Shown piece after piece: positions 47,530 to 60,863 of a stretch of DNA of 64,000 nucleotides. This DNA is from Carallia brachiata. Taxonomy: Eukaryota; Streptophyta; Magnoliopsida; Malpighiales; Rhizophoraceae. Where the stretch lies: contig JADCRB010000029.1 in the NCBI GenBank assembly GCA_021464245.1, positions 762,338 to 826,337 of the forward strand. Direction: 5' to 3'. Each line of letters opens with the position of its first letter. Position 1 is the first letter of the stretch. The translations under genes and the position numbers were made by a program. The notes below the pieces were generated by a model. That model was given only the letters and a program-made list of their open reading frames with translations, ran no database searches and was not told where the DNA came from.

Positions 47530-50500
47530 ATGGGAGAGGCAGCATCGGAGGTTGTCAGGAAACCGAGGTTTCTATGCCTTCACGGATTTAGGACAAGCGG
47601 GGCGATTCTCAAGAAACAACTGCACATGAAGTGGCCTGAATCAGTTCTCCAAAGACTCGATCTTGTCTTCCCCGACGGGCCGCACCCGGCGCGGGGGAAA
47701 TCCGACGTGGAAGGGATCTTTGATCCTCCGTATTACGAGTGGTTCCAATTCAATAAGGTATGTATATACACACATAAAACCCTTTGGTCTCCGCCTTTTG
47801 GCAGGCTATTACAGTACATCAAATTCAAGCCTCTTGTTTTGTTTTGTTTTGTTTGTTTGTTCTCTCAGGAGTTTACGGAGTACACGAACTTTGAAGAATG
47901 CCTGGCTTTCATAGAAGATTACATGGTTAAGCATGGACCCTTTGACGGTCTCCTCGGTTTTTCACAGGCGTGTTTGTCTATCTTTTTGTCCTAAATTTCT
48001 CTGCAAAATTTTCCGTTTGGTTCTCGAGAAATGGAGGGGAAACGTTTTCTTGTTTCTTTTATCTGAAACTTTTGATTCCAACATGATTTTGATTTTTGAC
48101 GTCTGAACGAATCTGAATATCGATGCAGGGAGCGATATTGTCGGCTGCGCTGCCGGGCCTGCAAGCGAAGGTGCGTAGAAGTTGAGCCACGTTATCAATT
48201 TTCTTCCATTCGATTTTTTTTTTTTCCGAAAAGTTTTAGTGCTCGGTCCCTCAGTTGCATATGGTACGGGCGGGTTAAAAGGGGAGGACCCTGACTGACT
48301 GGAGCCCCAATCAGGTGTCCGGGCTGAGAGGCTTACTCGGTTATTGTATGTAAGTCGAATTTTTTGGTACTTGGCAGAAGAAAATTTATGGGAGCGTTAG
48401 CCAATAGTATGGATTACAAATACAATTAAAAAAATTATTATCATTTTGTTACACAACTAATTCTTTAAATTATAACAGATTCTCAAATAGTTATAATTGA
48501 AAAATTTTCAGACAATTTTTTTCTAATCATACAATTTTTTTCCTTTTTTTTTATAGAAGTTATGACAAGAGTATTATATTAAAAAAAGGATTAAGCGAAG
48601 AAATGAGGTTTGAATTTCAGCCAACAACTTAGTTAAGCTGAGTCCTGGATGCCAATCGATTTTGAATGAAAAGGACGTAGAGGTTATTTTATATTCTGGA
48701 TGGTCGCCGTGGCTCATAGATGTCTTGTTCTATGTTGTTGTTTGGCAGGGTGTGGCTTTGACGGGGGTGCCAAAAATAAAGTTCTTGGTCATCATCGGAG
48801 GGGCCAAGTTTAAGAAGCCATCTGTGGCTGAGAATGCATATGCTTCTCCCATTCAATGCCCGTCCCTCCATTTCTTAGGTACTTTCTTCTTTTCCGTTTT
48901 TTTGGAGTTTTGTGGGGCTGGTGGACCAGGGCAGAGTGGTAATTTCTCTCTGTTTTTTTTTGTCTTATTATGTTATACGTTAAGTTTAAGTCTATTTCAC
49001 ATATGGTTGTGAAAATTAGACCGGACCGATTGTCCGATCAGTTGAACTGGTGACCGGTCGGTGGTTCGGTTCGATTCAAAGTAAAAATTAAATGAAACTC
49101 GGACCGATCAAAACCGATCAAAACCGGACCGATCAAGTATAATATAAAAATTTAAAAATGTTAATTTGATCCCAAAGTTTGTTTAAATTATAATTTGAAT
49201 TTAAGTTTATTAAAATTTTTAATTTAGTCCTAAACTTATCAATATAATCCTTAAAATTAAAAAAATTAATATTTAATTACTATATATATATATATATATA
49301 TATTATTTATTTAATTACTTTTATACATATATATACTATTAAATACTGGTTCAAATACCGATTCAACCGATTGAACCTTAACCTACTAATATTTTCGATT
49401 TTGATATCCGTCTGATTCTGACAATCTTGATTTCACATCAAAATTAGTTTTTGTATATCATATTGCACGTACTTAAACTTATTGCACATGCCCTTAAGAA
49501 TTTTATATTTTTATATTTATTATACACTAACTTTATTTTTTGTACATACATATTTTTTAAAAAAAATTTAAAAATAGATAATATCCATAATAAATCTCAA
49601 CATCTTTCTCTCTCTCTTTCCCATGGGCCCGTCTACTAGGCCTCCCCGTCCCTTAAGCATTCCCGTTTCGTTTTTGACTTTTCCTCCCTTCCGGCATGTG
49701 TTATAGCGTTATTTTTTTCTCTTTTGAGATATTTTAAATTTAAAATAATTGGTGGTAAATGGAGAGTGGGAGAGTTCAAAAATTTTAATTTTTTTTTTTT
49801 GTTGATATATTGTTAATATTATTTGAATTATAAGTTCACGGTGTTATGATATTAGTTATATGTATTTAATCCCTATATGAACTATCTTTTCTACAATTTA
49901 CTTTTTTGTAGTTTCAAGTTTGCTATAGAATTTTATATTTCTTAATTTTGATGATTGAGACCTTTTGTTATGATTTTACTAATTTTAATTTTTCTTTTTA
50001 ATGCTAAAAAATTTTACATAATTCAAATATTATGATTTACTTTTTTAGTCATCATGATTTTTTTTTGGAATTTCTTATAATTCATATTTTTAAAATGTAG
50101 TTAGAATTAGAAAAATTGAACCTATATAACTTTAACAATTATAAATTCTAAAAGGCTCAAAAAAAAAAAGAAAAATAAGCATTGAATCAGAAAAATTAAA
50201 TCCCTATGACATTTGAATTTTATGAAAATTTTTCCATTTAAATAGAAGTTTTAAAATTAATGAATTTTAACAGAGAATTTTAATTGTCAAAATTAAACAC
50301 CCCATGGATCTAATAATATAAATTGAAATCACATGATTTTTTTTTTTTACGTAAAAATCACATGAAATTAAAATACAAAGCGGCACTGAACCCTATATTT
50401 TTTTTGGGTCACACGGAGGATTAAGTCCAGATTAAGGGAGTACAGTCCATGGTAAACATTAGTTGTCAGTTGTAATATTATTATCTTTGCTTTTTGCCGG

Positions 50501-51613
50501 CAGCAAAAAGTGTCACATTAGTTGTCAGTGGTAAACATTAGTTTGAATCAAGCGTTTGTCATCACAATAAAAACTTGAATCATTGACAAAAGTCTAACTT
50601 TACTTTCTTAAATCTTCTCAAAATTGTATATAATGTTGAGAGGTTGCTGTCATTGTAAGCTCGTGGCCTACTAGGGTGTTGTCTCATAAATTCCAAAGAA
50701 AAATACTCTGCAGGTTTAGCCAACACTCTATGATAGTAAATCTACTTTCAGGTCCCTTTCCTCCTCTAAGCTTGGAAACTGGCTGGTCCCTACTAAAAGT
50801 GACCAGTCAAATGTCATATACACTCGGGCTTCAATGTTCTAACCACTCTGTTGACATGTTATTATGCTTAGGCTTTGGCTGTATTACTATTGGTTGGCTG
50901 GGTTAGGCTTCTGAACCTGGCGTACCTAATGGTTCCCATCCTACTTAACCTGGCTTTATTTACTGCCTCGTACATGTATGCTATATGTTTTAAGCAACAA
51001 AGGCTGCTTGTTGATACCCTTGAGAAAATTAAAATAGAGAGGATGACTTGTCCCAGCTGTAGATGTGTGTGTTGAAGCATGGTGGGAGGGAAAGCCAAAA
51101 GTGCATCCACAAACACTATGTTTGCTTATAGCATTGATACCTGTTGTTGCAGGAGAAACAGATTTCTTGAAGTCTTATGGACTGGAACTGTTGGAGTCCT
51201 GTGTAGACCCTGTTGTATTCATCATCCAAAAGGCCATACATACCAAGGCTAGGTAACTCCCTGTAATACTGTTATTTCTTCCATTGCTTTTTTTAATTTT
51301 TTTACCTTAAAGAGGGTCAAAGCTCATATTACATTTAGAGAGAGAAAGAAGATTTAGAAGAGGTAGGAATTAAACTCTCAGTCTCATCTTAACATAGTGT
51401 CAATAAACCAACTACTCTAAGCAGCAAATTTCTATTTCTTCCATTATTGTCCCGCTGATTCATGTACTTGTTGGGTTTGCTTTTAACTGCTTAGTGCATG
51501 ACTCTTAGATACTTGTTCTTGCAGATGAAAAGGGTCTGCAATCTATGCTGAGCTTCATTGAAAGGATGCAAAATACGGTGTCCGAGGAAGGAAATGCTGA
51601 TGGTGCTAATTAG
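47530..51613 (+). pseudogene. FSH-type serine hydrolase with frameshifts in exon 5
   Basis: This is an alpha/beta hydrolase of the FSH1 (serine hydrolase/OVCA2-like) family, a probable cytosolic esterase of unknown substrate. Exons are 47530-47757, 47869-47967, 48129-48170, 48749-48878, 51153-51252 and 51525-51613. The protein starts MGEAASEVVRKPRFLCLHGF. It has the nucleophile motif GFSQG, formed across the exon 2/3 junction, and the acid region GETDFL. Intron 2 needs a GC donor (CAG|GCGTGT). In exon 5, after CVDPVV, one base appears missing at about 51217 and another at about 51240. With the frame as sequenced the family's HHPKGHT stretch, containing the catalytic His, is lost, and a stop follows early in exon 6. 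Exon 6 (DEKGLQSMLSFIERMQ) is still well kept. Intron 4 is 2.3 kb and contains a repeat. Confidence 0.85.
49005..49440. mobile_element. CCGGTT-type element inside FSH intron 4
   Basis: It starts 'gttgtgaaaattagaccgg' and ends near 'ctgattctgacaatcttga', roughly inverted ends. It has the AT-rich middle (ataatttgaatttaag, tttaatttagtcctaaac) shared with the copies at 2828, 4762 and 8676. It explains part of the unusual intron length. Confidence 0.6.
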
Positions 51614-54600
51614 ATTAAGATGCTTGTGTTAGCATCAGGCACATCTATTAAGGTAGCTGGTGCTTATTTCACAAATGGTGAATGGTACGTTGTGATCTCA
51701 AAACTACTAGTCATCAAATAATGTGATGATTTTGAGGTTATGATGCAAATTTGCTTTGGTGGATCATTAAAATCTTAATGGACAATTACTAATAAGCAGC
51801 CCCTGGTTATAACAGTTTACAACACTATAATGCTACATCCATCTTCTTCTCTTGCGATTCCTTTTCCTTTAGAACGGAAAAGCAGATGTTTGACTCGAAA
51901 TAATTCAAGTAACTTGAAATTCAAGAGACTCGAATTCAAATAAGTGACTCAAAAGTAACTAGATCGAACACGGGTGACCAAATTTCGTAACAGACTTAAA
52001 CCTTAGTGACCTGAATCTGAATGATCTGTGACCGAAGTGATTCATTCGATCGGTGGCGTACCAAAATCATGTGCAAGAAACTGGGAATTGTGCCTTGATG
52101 AGGAAGCACAAGCACTTGAATGAGATTGTGGATATGATCTGTTGCTTGAAATTTGGGTGAATGACGTGGATTATGAGGCCTGTAATGCAGTATGGGGCTC
52201 TGATTATTAAAGACGGTTTTTTTTTTCCTCAAAAAATAAAAGGAAAAAGATTGGTGGCTAGAGAGTTGGTATTTGGAAGGACTTTGAGATTACAACTGCG
52301 TAAATTTGTTATGCAATTATGTGTATTATTAATGTAATGAAAAAATAATAATTTTTTTTTTTATTATATTTGTAATTACACAATTGCGTAATAAATCTAA
52401 TAAATTACAATTTAAAAATTCTTCAGACAAAATTTTCTCCCGCCACTAAGCAGTTCTGTAAATAAAAACGTCTTTTATTATCCATGCTATTTTCCATTCT
52501 GGTTTTTTGGGTCAGAATTTTTTCCGTACGGAAAATGGCCCTGAATCAGCATTTAGGCTTTGGCTTTTGAGATTGTTTTTTCGGCGGATATTTGGATCAG
52601 GGGTTCCTGGGGTTTAAGATTGCAATTGCATGTTTGGTGAACACTGTTTATTGCCACATATAGATGCAAATAATTGTTGATTGACTCGGTTACAAAACAA
52701 AAAAAAATGTTGATGGACAGGATCCTCTGTGCAAGCCGCAACTTGTTAACTTGACCGTCATATTTCAACTTTTGAAACTTTTGTCAATCCCTCATCTCTG
52801 TGCACAGACAGATGAGGGGCAAAAGCTGACACTTGTTTGGGAACCATTTTTTGGGATGAAATTCCTTTGTGAGGGGAAGTAATGAGAGTAGAATGCAGAA
52901 AATGCAATTGTTTGAGAGAAGGGAAGGAATATATAAGAGAGAATGATGGGTTTAGTCTTTTTCTAGGCCTACCATATTTCAATCATATTTCAATCCGAGG
53001 CTTAGAATATAAGTTGTTGAATGCCAGTTGCATTCCATTTAATTTTTTTAATTAAAATACTTTAGTTTAATTTTTTAAATATTACTTTTTAATAATAAAT
53101 TAATATTATAAAATATATTAATTTTTTCCTCACTTTTTATTCATTCTCAAATAAAATGTTTTAACTTTCTTTTCTCAGCTCTCAAATATTAAAATAATGA
53201 AAGATATTCTCCTTTTTCAATATCTATTCATCACATTCTTTTTTCTTTTATTCCTCTCTCCCTATTTCGATTTCCCAAACAAAGAATTAGGCTCCCGTTT
53301 CTGATGATAATGGACCCAATGGAGGATTTGAACCTCTCGCACAGGACTATAAACAGGAAGCTTTTCTCGTCCATATTTTACTCTGCTTGTCGAGACGATT
53401 TCAGTACTAGCGAACTGTGGCTAATTGGTGTCTTAAAAAATCTGAAAAATCAATTGACGTACTTGCTGGATTAGAACATGTTCATTAAACAAGCTTTGAT
53501 GAGCCGGGTTTTTTTTTTTTTTTCTTTGGAGCCTTCGAACTTTATATAGTTGATGAAGCCTATACTGATGCAGACACACAAACACTTACGTAATTAGCCA
53601 TCTATTAACGGACTCGTAGCCCTTTTATTTGAAGGTCAACCCAAAAGACCATTTGCTGTTGAAAGGAGCCATGAGCCCATGTTTGGTGAGGTTGGTCAAT
53701 GCTAAGTGGGCCACCTCCAGAACAGGCTGGGATGCCCCCAGAAAATCTGAAAATGTGATGTTCCCATGGAAAGGTGTTCACTAAGTAACCTTTTACCTTT
53801 ATGCAAATAATTGGCAGCATACCAACGAATACTGTATAAAAGGAGTGTCGTCCACGAGATTATAGGGACAAGTTTAGCACAAAATTAATTCTTGTTTCTC
53901 TATGTTGCAAGTGCGGAAATTATTCCACAAAAAAGTTACGAGGGGTTATGGGTGTTTTTGGTTTGGTGGGTAAGAGATCACAGACAGGAAGATCCGCTGG
54001 ATTGCTTGAAGCATCATTTGGAATTGGTACAATTTTAAGTGCTTCAAGAGGCAAAAACTTTTAGTTTGAATGGACAACAAAACAGTACAGTACAGATTCA
54101 AAAGTGGGTTTCTAATAGTCTTCAAGAAAATATTATGGTGTCCCCTACCAATCAAATTGACATAAATTGAAGAAAAAGGATGAGGACCCCCACAGAACAT
54201 TTTGCCAAAGAGGATAATGCTATACGTGTCTGTCTCAATACCTGAAGATATTTGGAGAACTTGTTTTTTTTAAATATCTTAGATTTAGACCAATAATTGA
54301 GAGAGGAGATAATTGAAGAGATTATTCGAATTCTTGAGAATTTTGAACGGGCTAATTATTGAGGATTTTATTATGTAAGTATTTAAACAAAATTTTTTTA
54401 AAGGAAGACATTTTACGAACGGTGTCAATGCTCCTACGGATCCAAATGATAAAAGGGTCAATAAGATCAAATCATAAAGAGGCCTTTGTATGAATCGCAA
54501 ACTTCTTCTCGAAAGTCTCAACAACAAAATTTCCAACGACACTAGAGATGTTTAATTATAATTGAAAAACCACATTTTAATAATTAGACTTCACATGCTT

Positions 54601-57281
54601 TAGGACCTTACACGCTTCCTTTATGTCCAATGATTAAATATGTTATGAAGATTCCTTTTTTTTCTCGGAAAAAGTGACTTATATTTTACTTGACTTCAAG
54701 GTTATTAGAAAAATGTATGTCAGAGGAATTTAGTAGTAAAACCCTTTCCCTATGCTTACGATGCGAAGCACCAGGCGAATGCTCAATTACTGAAATATCA
54801 GTTCAGCAGCATGGATACCGAGGATCTCTACACTAAGAGAAAATAATTGTTCGTTTTGTATAAAATTTTCGGCCTTTTATAAGCCAAAAGAACGTTATTA
54901 ATTAACTGGCATCGTGACGGTGAATAATGGAAAGTCCTAAGCACTATTTGATTCTGGAATCAAACTTTGTGTCCTCCATTTGGCATTAATATTAATATAC
55001 AGTAAAAGAGTAATACTCACAATTATTATTATTTTTTTACCATTAAGAGATCCGTTAAACTGTAAGTTATACAATAAAGTTAATTCTCTTTATTTTCATA
55101 AAACTCACACTTTATTTTCAAAATTAAAACTCAAAACTTACGAGATCATAAAAATCTTAAATTTTAATTAATGGGATATCCCTAAAGAGACAATATTCTA
55201 TAATTATTCATCAAGCCACTCAATCCATTCAATCTGACCTATTCAATCTAATTCGAACTGAAATTGTCTAATGCCCTTGAGCTGGTACTTGAGATTGGTT
55301 GGATATATTTGTAATTTTTAAGAAATCACGCGGTTTGGTTGCGAATTCGAGAACAAAAGCAAGTTTCCAAAATCAAACTGAGCATATGTATGTTTCTCTT
55401 CGCTATTATTGGGCAATATCATGAAAAATTTGCAAGGTTATTTTTGTTTGATTGAGAAAACTAAAAAAAAAAAATGACCTTAAGAACTTCCCTTAGGTAA
55501 AGGATTTTATGGAGCACATAACAAGTATCCAAATCTCTCAAAGTTTTATGTCGTTCATTCATTGAGATCATATTCTTTAAAATGAAGAAGTCGGAGCAAT
55601 AGTCCATGGCCACCATTTTCAATTATTGGACAATTCTTTTTATTAATGTTCAAGAGAATAAAATGTGGCGTTTTAAAGCGTAAGGATTTGAAATGACTTA
55701 TAATATTTATGAATTTCTCCTATTATTAATTTGAATTTTTAGAGAATATGAAATTTTAATGTGTTATCACAATTTACGAGATCCAAACTTCAAACTCCGA
55801 CTCCAGTGTCAATTGTAGTTCAATTGGTTCTTTTCGTTCTTTTGACTGTGGGTTTGAGATTGGACCAAATCGGCTAGATTAAACACTTAATATTGTTAGG
55901 AAACTATTCTATATATCCAAAAGTTCAAGTTATCTAGTAAAATTTAAGAATAAATTATATATTAAATTTTAATACATTCTCTCACACAGAAATTCGTTAA
56001 ATGAAAACATGAATTAAAGAAAGATTCGTCGTACTTGTAAAAATTTGCAATTAAATGTGTTGACAACGTATTGAATACAAGGTGATTCGGTCATAAATTT
56101 TTGATACCTTTTCAAAGAATTGATGAATCCAAAAACTTATACTATTGATTAAGATTTGGGAACTCCAACAAATACTTTGTGATTCCTTGCGGCATGCAAC
56201 ATGGGCAGAGAGAAAGAGAGCATCTTCATTTGTTAAACAAATATTGTTTTGCTCTTGCCGTCAGGCTTTGATATATCTGGTATAATTCTAATTTTCCCTT
56301 CGAAATTCATAATTTTGACCTTGAACTTGTCGCAATTAAATGCATTGGTGCAAATGCCAAGAGGGTGATTTATTTTGACATATTTGAACCTAAAAAAGAG
56401 AAAAAGTTTGGCAAAGACCATGCGAGGTAATTGAGGTTTTGAATCCAAGGATGCTGCCTTCTAATATTATTTTGTCACGCAAATTCAAAGAACACAAAAA
56501 CCCACAGTTTGGCATCCAAGCAAAGTCAAAAGAATTAGGTTTGAGTCAAAAAGGGTTTTTGTTTTTATATATGTCGTTAAGGAAAAAGTTACAAATCAAG
56601 ATTTGAGCGTATTCGATCTGTTGTTTGAATGAAATGATAAGATAATTTTTTAAAATGCGATAAAATTTTTTGTAATAAAAAAATTAAGTACATCTTATTA
56701 TTTTATTTTTATTGTAAAACGGTAATTATAATTTAAAAAAAAATACCCATAAGTTTCAATCGAACAAAAACTTAGGCACTTAAAATTTTGGGTCTGTACC
56801 CAAAATCTGTCGTTAATGCGTACCGTTTCCAATATAATTGGTTAGGTAGCATTTCTCTTCGTCGCTTGTGATCCGAGTTAGATAGAACCTCTCATCAAGC
56901 AGTAAGGGCCCCACGCCTCATGTTGGGCATATTTGTCTATACAAGAGGCCTAAATTTATGCCTCTGACTGCTGGAGAGCCAAACGATAGTGTTTCCTTTT
57001 GGGTTCCAAATTTTTGGCTACCAAATCTACAAGGAACAAATGGAGCAACCGAACGTTGCTTCTTTTGATTATCAAAAAAGGGATATCATTAAAATGTAGA
57101 CATGGTTCCTATCCATTTAGGTTAGATTTGCTGTTAACAACCTAATTCAACTATTTCCGTAAAAAAGATCTATCACTTTATCATTTATAAATCTATGCAA
57201 TTTTTGTCACACATAAGACACATGATTTACCAAGATTTTTTTTTATTTGACACTATCATTTTTTTTTTTTTGCATAATTTG

Positions 57282-57362
57282 AAGAGAATTTGAACTCTAA
57301 CCGGGTACATGGCGCATTTACAAAAGTATCGCTCATGCTCGTAATGTTGTTGTCATAACATG
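57282..57362 (-). mobile_element. Possible SINE/tRNA-like fragment
   Basis: On the minus strand 'agcatgagcgat' and, 30 bases on, 'ggttagagttcaaattctc' resemble pol III A and B boxes. There is no cloverleaf. Weak support. Confidence 0.25.
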
Positions 57363-60117
57363 ACAACTGATAATTGGAAACAAAATTCAAATCTTCTAAG
57401 GAAATAGCTCTATTATGATCGAATCATTGGTTCAAAAGTAAACGAAAAAAAAAAAACTCAAAAGCAAGCAAGTTATATATGAGAATGTTAATCAAGAACA
57501 GTATATAGTTAGGAACATAAAACTTTAAATTAAAAATCTTAGTTTTCACAATCTCCTGAATTGAAGAGGAGAGACTAAAAGAAAATGATCGCTTATTACA
57601 TGTGTAACTTATGATTTAATGAACCGACGCTTGCAGACCCAAAATAGATCATCTATTGGATTTCACGGTACGTGCAGTCCTTTGAAGCTTCTTTATTGTT
57701 CTTTCGTTTTTTTCTTCTTTTTTTTTTTTCCCCTTAGAAGTTGGTAGTTCAGTAGTTGGAGACGACGGAGGGACTAGACTAATTCCTTCTAATAGGAGGC
57801 TACTTCTAATTGGAAGTGACTATTTCCAACTGCCTAAATCAATGCTTAGTCCTCTGTTAATTGTTTTATGTTAAGAATATGGAACTGGTTTTTTTCCAAA
57901 TAAAACAAGATAAAAGAGCTAACTTGCTAGATTAGAGCAGGATCAATCCCGGAGATAGTTCTGGAAGGAGGGTGCAACACATAAGATACAAAGTGCATGT
58001 ATTAATTATTAATGATAGTGTATATGAACGTATGCCGCAAATTGATAAACCATATGTAATGTAAAGGAAATTTTAATTGATTAAGTGGAGCAACACGAGA
58101 AAGCATATAGTCTAGTGGTTGACCTCGTGCTTAGTTCAGCCATGAATGTGCTTAACGGACAAAAGTTGCGAAAAACCAATCTCTTTTTTTGGCATCTTCA
58201 CCCACTTTTTCCACAAACACCCACTCCTCCATTACCCACTCGCTGGAGAGATCAGAAATGAGCTGCATCACCTGCCAATATTTAGTTGGGTTCGTTTTTT
58301 TGTTAACTTTGTACGTTAGCTTCTACTCACGCTAGTTTCGATTAATTCGGTTCAAGTTGATAATAACTTATTAAGAGAAAAGGCTTTCTCAACATTTGTT
58401 TTCTTTATATATAATACAAGACCAAAAATTTTATTTAAAAAAAATTGAATTCTAACCACTAAAATCAACAAATATTAGCATTAATAAGTGCACGATTATA
58501 CTATACCAATAAGTTTGTTATCTTTTTTTTTTATTTTTAATGTCTAAAGCCCATTAATGTATTCTGTCTTCCATACCGTACACGTGGCCCACACAGTCAT
58601 CGATCCGGTGGTGGGTCATACATGTGTATTTGAGATGGGGAATCCACCAATCAGCTCCTATGAAGCTTAAACTTTTGTCGTTGTTAACTTATTATAATGG
58701 TGTACCTCCTTATCAAACAGTGCAAATGCATGTGCTGTGCAAAGCCAAAGCCCAAATGGGATTTGATTTGCTTCTTCAATCATGACCATTCAATTTAATG
58801 AAAGTCTCTCTACTGTCTATATCTATCGAATGACATAAAGATAAGATGTGTCTAATAGGTAAAGATAGATAGGTCCATCAAAGAGGGAGGGAGAGGGAGG
58901 GGGGGCACTTCTTGACCTGTCTTGGGGCTAAAAATTTTTCTGGTGATGCCAATCCTTGTCCTTCCAGTAAGGTCATTATCTGTTATTTTCGTTCACCTTT
59001 TTCTATTTTGGCGACATTGAAGCACTGCAAGGGAAACAAAAAAAAAATGAAAGGTGAACAGTTCAGATGTGTAATGAGAAAAAGCAAAGGCTTAAATTCT
59101 TTGGCAGTGGTCATAATGCCACTATTCCCACAAAGCAAAATGGATAAGCTGACCCCCGTCAGCCTGGCAGGTGCTTAAAACTCAGTGTTCTCTCTCATCT
59201 TTTTAGTTTGAAACCACAGATAACGCAGATACCCTCTTTACTTCTTTTTTTAGTCAAATTATACGATAAAAAAAATTTATTTCATAAATATCATATTTTT
59301 TTTCTTAAAATTAAAATTTAAAATTTTAAAAATAAAATTTTTAACTATTAAAATGTCCACTAACACACACACCCTTTTTATGCCTAACATTTGATCAACA
59401 ACACTTTCAAACAACCCTCTCGCTACTAGGCCCCTCCCCCTAGATGATACTAATAATTCGAGATTGAGAACGCGAGGTGCCCACTTGGATGAGGATGATG
59501 GAAAGATGGAAAGGCATATTGTTTGTTTGGTCCACTTCCTACGCCTACAAATGGATAGGCAGAGAAAGAAAAGCCTGGCTTTGCTTCCCATTACCTTTCA
59601 AATTGAATGGTCAGCTTCCACTTTGATCCTAAAGCTTTATTTCACCTTTTTTTTTTTTTCTTTTCAATCTCCAAGTCCTAATAATGAGAGAGCATCAGCA
59701 GTGGATTTGGCAGCTTTGCAAAACAAACACAGGGTTGTAACAAGTCACCGAAAAAAGCAAATCATCAAACGGTTCCAAGTTACAACCATGGAGAGGCATG
59801 TAAGTTGATCACAGCCATCCATATTACGTAGCCTTGAGAATTTTTAGATTCTGATGGAAAGGGTTCCCCATACGGTAGAAGGGTGTGGGGACTTGCAACG
59901 TGTACTTGTACAATACTTTGCACACATAATTAATGGACCTCGCTGTCATTTGATCATTCAACATTTCAGAGAAAAAGGAAAGGCAAAAGAAAGTCCCGCT
60001 AAAGCTATATATATGGTCCATGCACATGCAAATTCAGCATTTATTACCCATCTCACGTTGACTAACAACAACAATTATAAATTTAACAGGTGCTACAACA
60101 ACACATTCGAGAAAAAC

Positions 60118-60189
60118 AAACATTGAGAGAGAGATCAGATCAAAAAAAAAAAAAAAAAACATTGAGAGAGAGAGAGAGAGAGAGAGAGA
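60118..60189 (+). mobile_element. Tiny poly(A) insertion between direct repeats, next to (GA)n
   Basis: 'aaacattgagagagaga' occurs at 60118-60134 and 60157-60173. Between them are 'tcagatc' and a run of As. The layout is the same as at 7513-7567: a heavily truncated target-primed insertion. The right copy continues into a (GA)n run to about 60189. Confidence 0.6.
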
Positions 60190-60595
60190 TGTAACAGTCT
60201 ATGAGCATCTAGCTCTCACCAGCTACAGCCTTCTTAGTCAAGCTACTGTGTGAAAGCAAAATCGGACAGACCTAACTTCCTCGAACGGGAAAGCTTGCTA
60301 CTGCATTTGGCCCTTACTTTCTCCCCTGTTGGCCGCAAGAATAATGAAGGAATAGACCCGAAATTCAACATCTTTAATCCTCCAACTCTTCAACTTATCT
60401 TCAATTTCTGCATATAGAATGATGAACAATCAGTTTCGTTTCGTTGAACCCCTTGCCACTGCACCTCGACATCTCACTCGCATCCTCTTTCTCTTGCAGC
60501 CTTCTCGGTTTTTGAACAAATGAATATGAAAAGCAGAAAGAAACTTGAAATTCAGAAGCATAATGATACAACAAGATCCAATTATCCCAATACCT

Positions 60596-60863
60596 TACAG
60601 TGACATGTATTCTGTGTCAAACCCCTCCTTGACCAACTTATTTGGAAGAAGCCAAGGAAAGAAGACACGGGCTCCTGTATGGCATTTGCTTTGAATGCCA
60701 TCTTCAACAGCACAAGACAAGGGTACAAGTACTTCCCCCGACCAGGGACCTTGCGGGTAATATAAAAGATACCCGCCAGGTTTAATTTTCTGGCAAAAGA
60801 ATTTCACTTGCCCTGTAGCCATTGTAAGGACAGCTGACACAAATTCTTGCAGCGAAAATATGC
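60596..60863 (-). other. Probable 3' UTR of the AFB-type gene
   Basis: This lies immediately downstream of the F-box gene's TAG stop on the minus strand. It has no recognisable coding content, although one frame is open for 80 codons. Confidence 0.45.

Larger units (their letters stand above)
51614..60595. other. Nine-kb region without a recognisable gene
   Basis: All frames over 60 codons here look random: short, unconserved in composition, and overlapping on both strands. Visible content includes 'gactcgaaataattcaagta'-like sequence near 51890-51960, related to the 5.5-6.0 kb repeats, and diverged 'atcttagatttagaccaa' dispersed repeat at 54270-54330. There is also a possible SINE near 57285-57360 and a poly(A) insertion with target duplication at 60118-60173. 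Non-coding RNA genes cannot be excluded from sequence alone. Confidence 0.5.

Noticed and set aside
50640..51150. Possible extra exon in FSH intron 4
   Set aside because: Frames here show no hydrolase features, and exons 4 and 5 join in phase without it.
53605..53820. 71-codon minus-strand frame with some GC-rich sequence
   Set aside because: Looks like ordinary intergenic sequence; no start context or homology that I can recall.
59464..59808. 114-codon plus-strand frame
   Set aside because: Low-complexity stretches and no family features; it overlaps another random frame on the minus strand.
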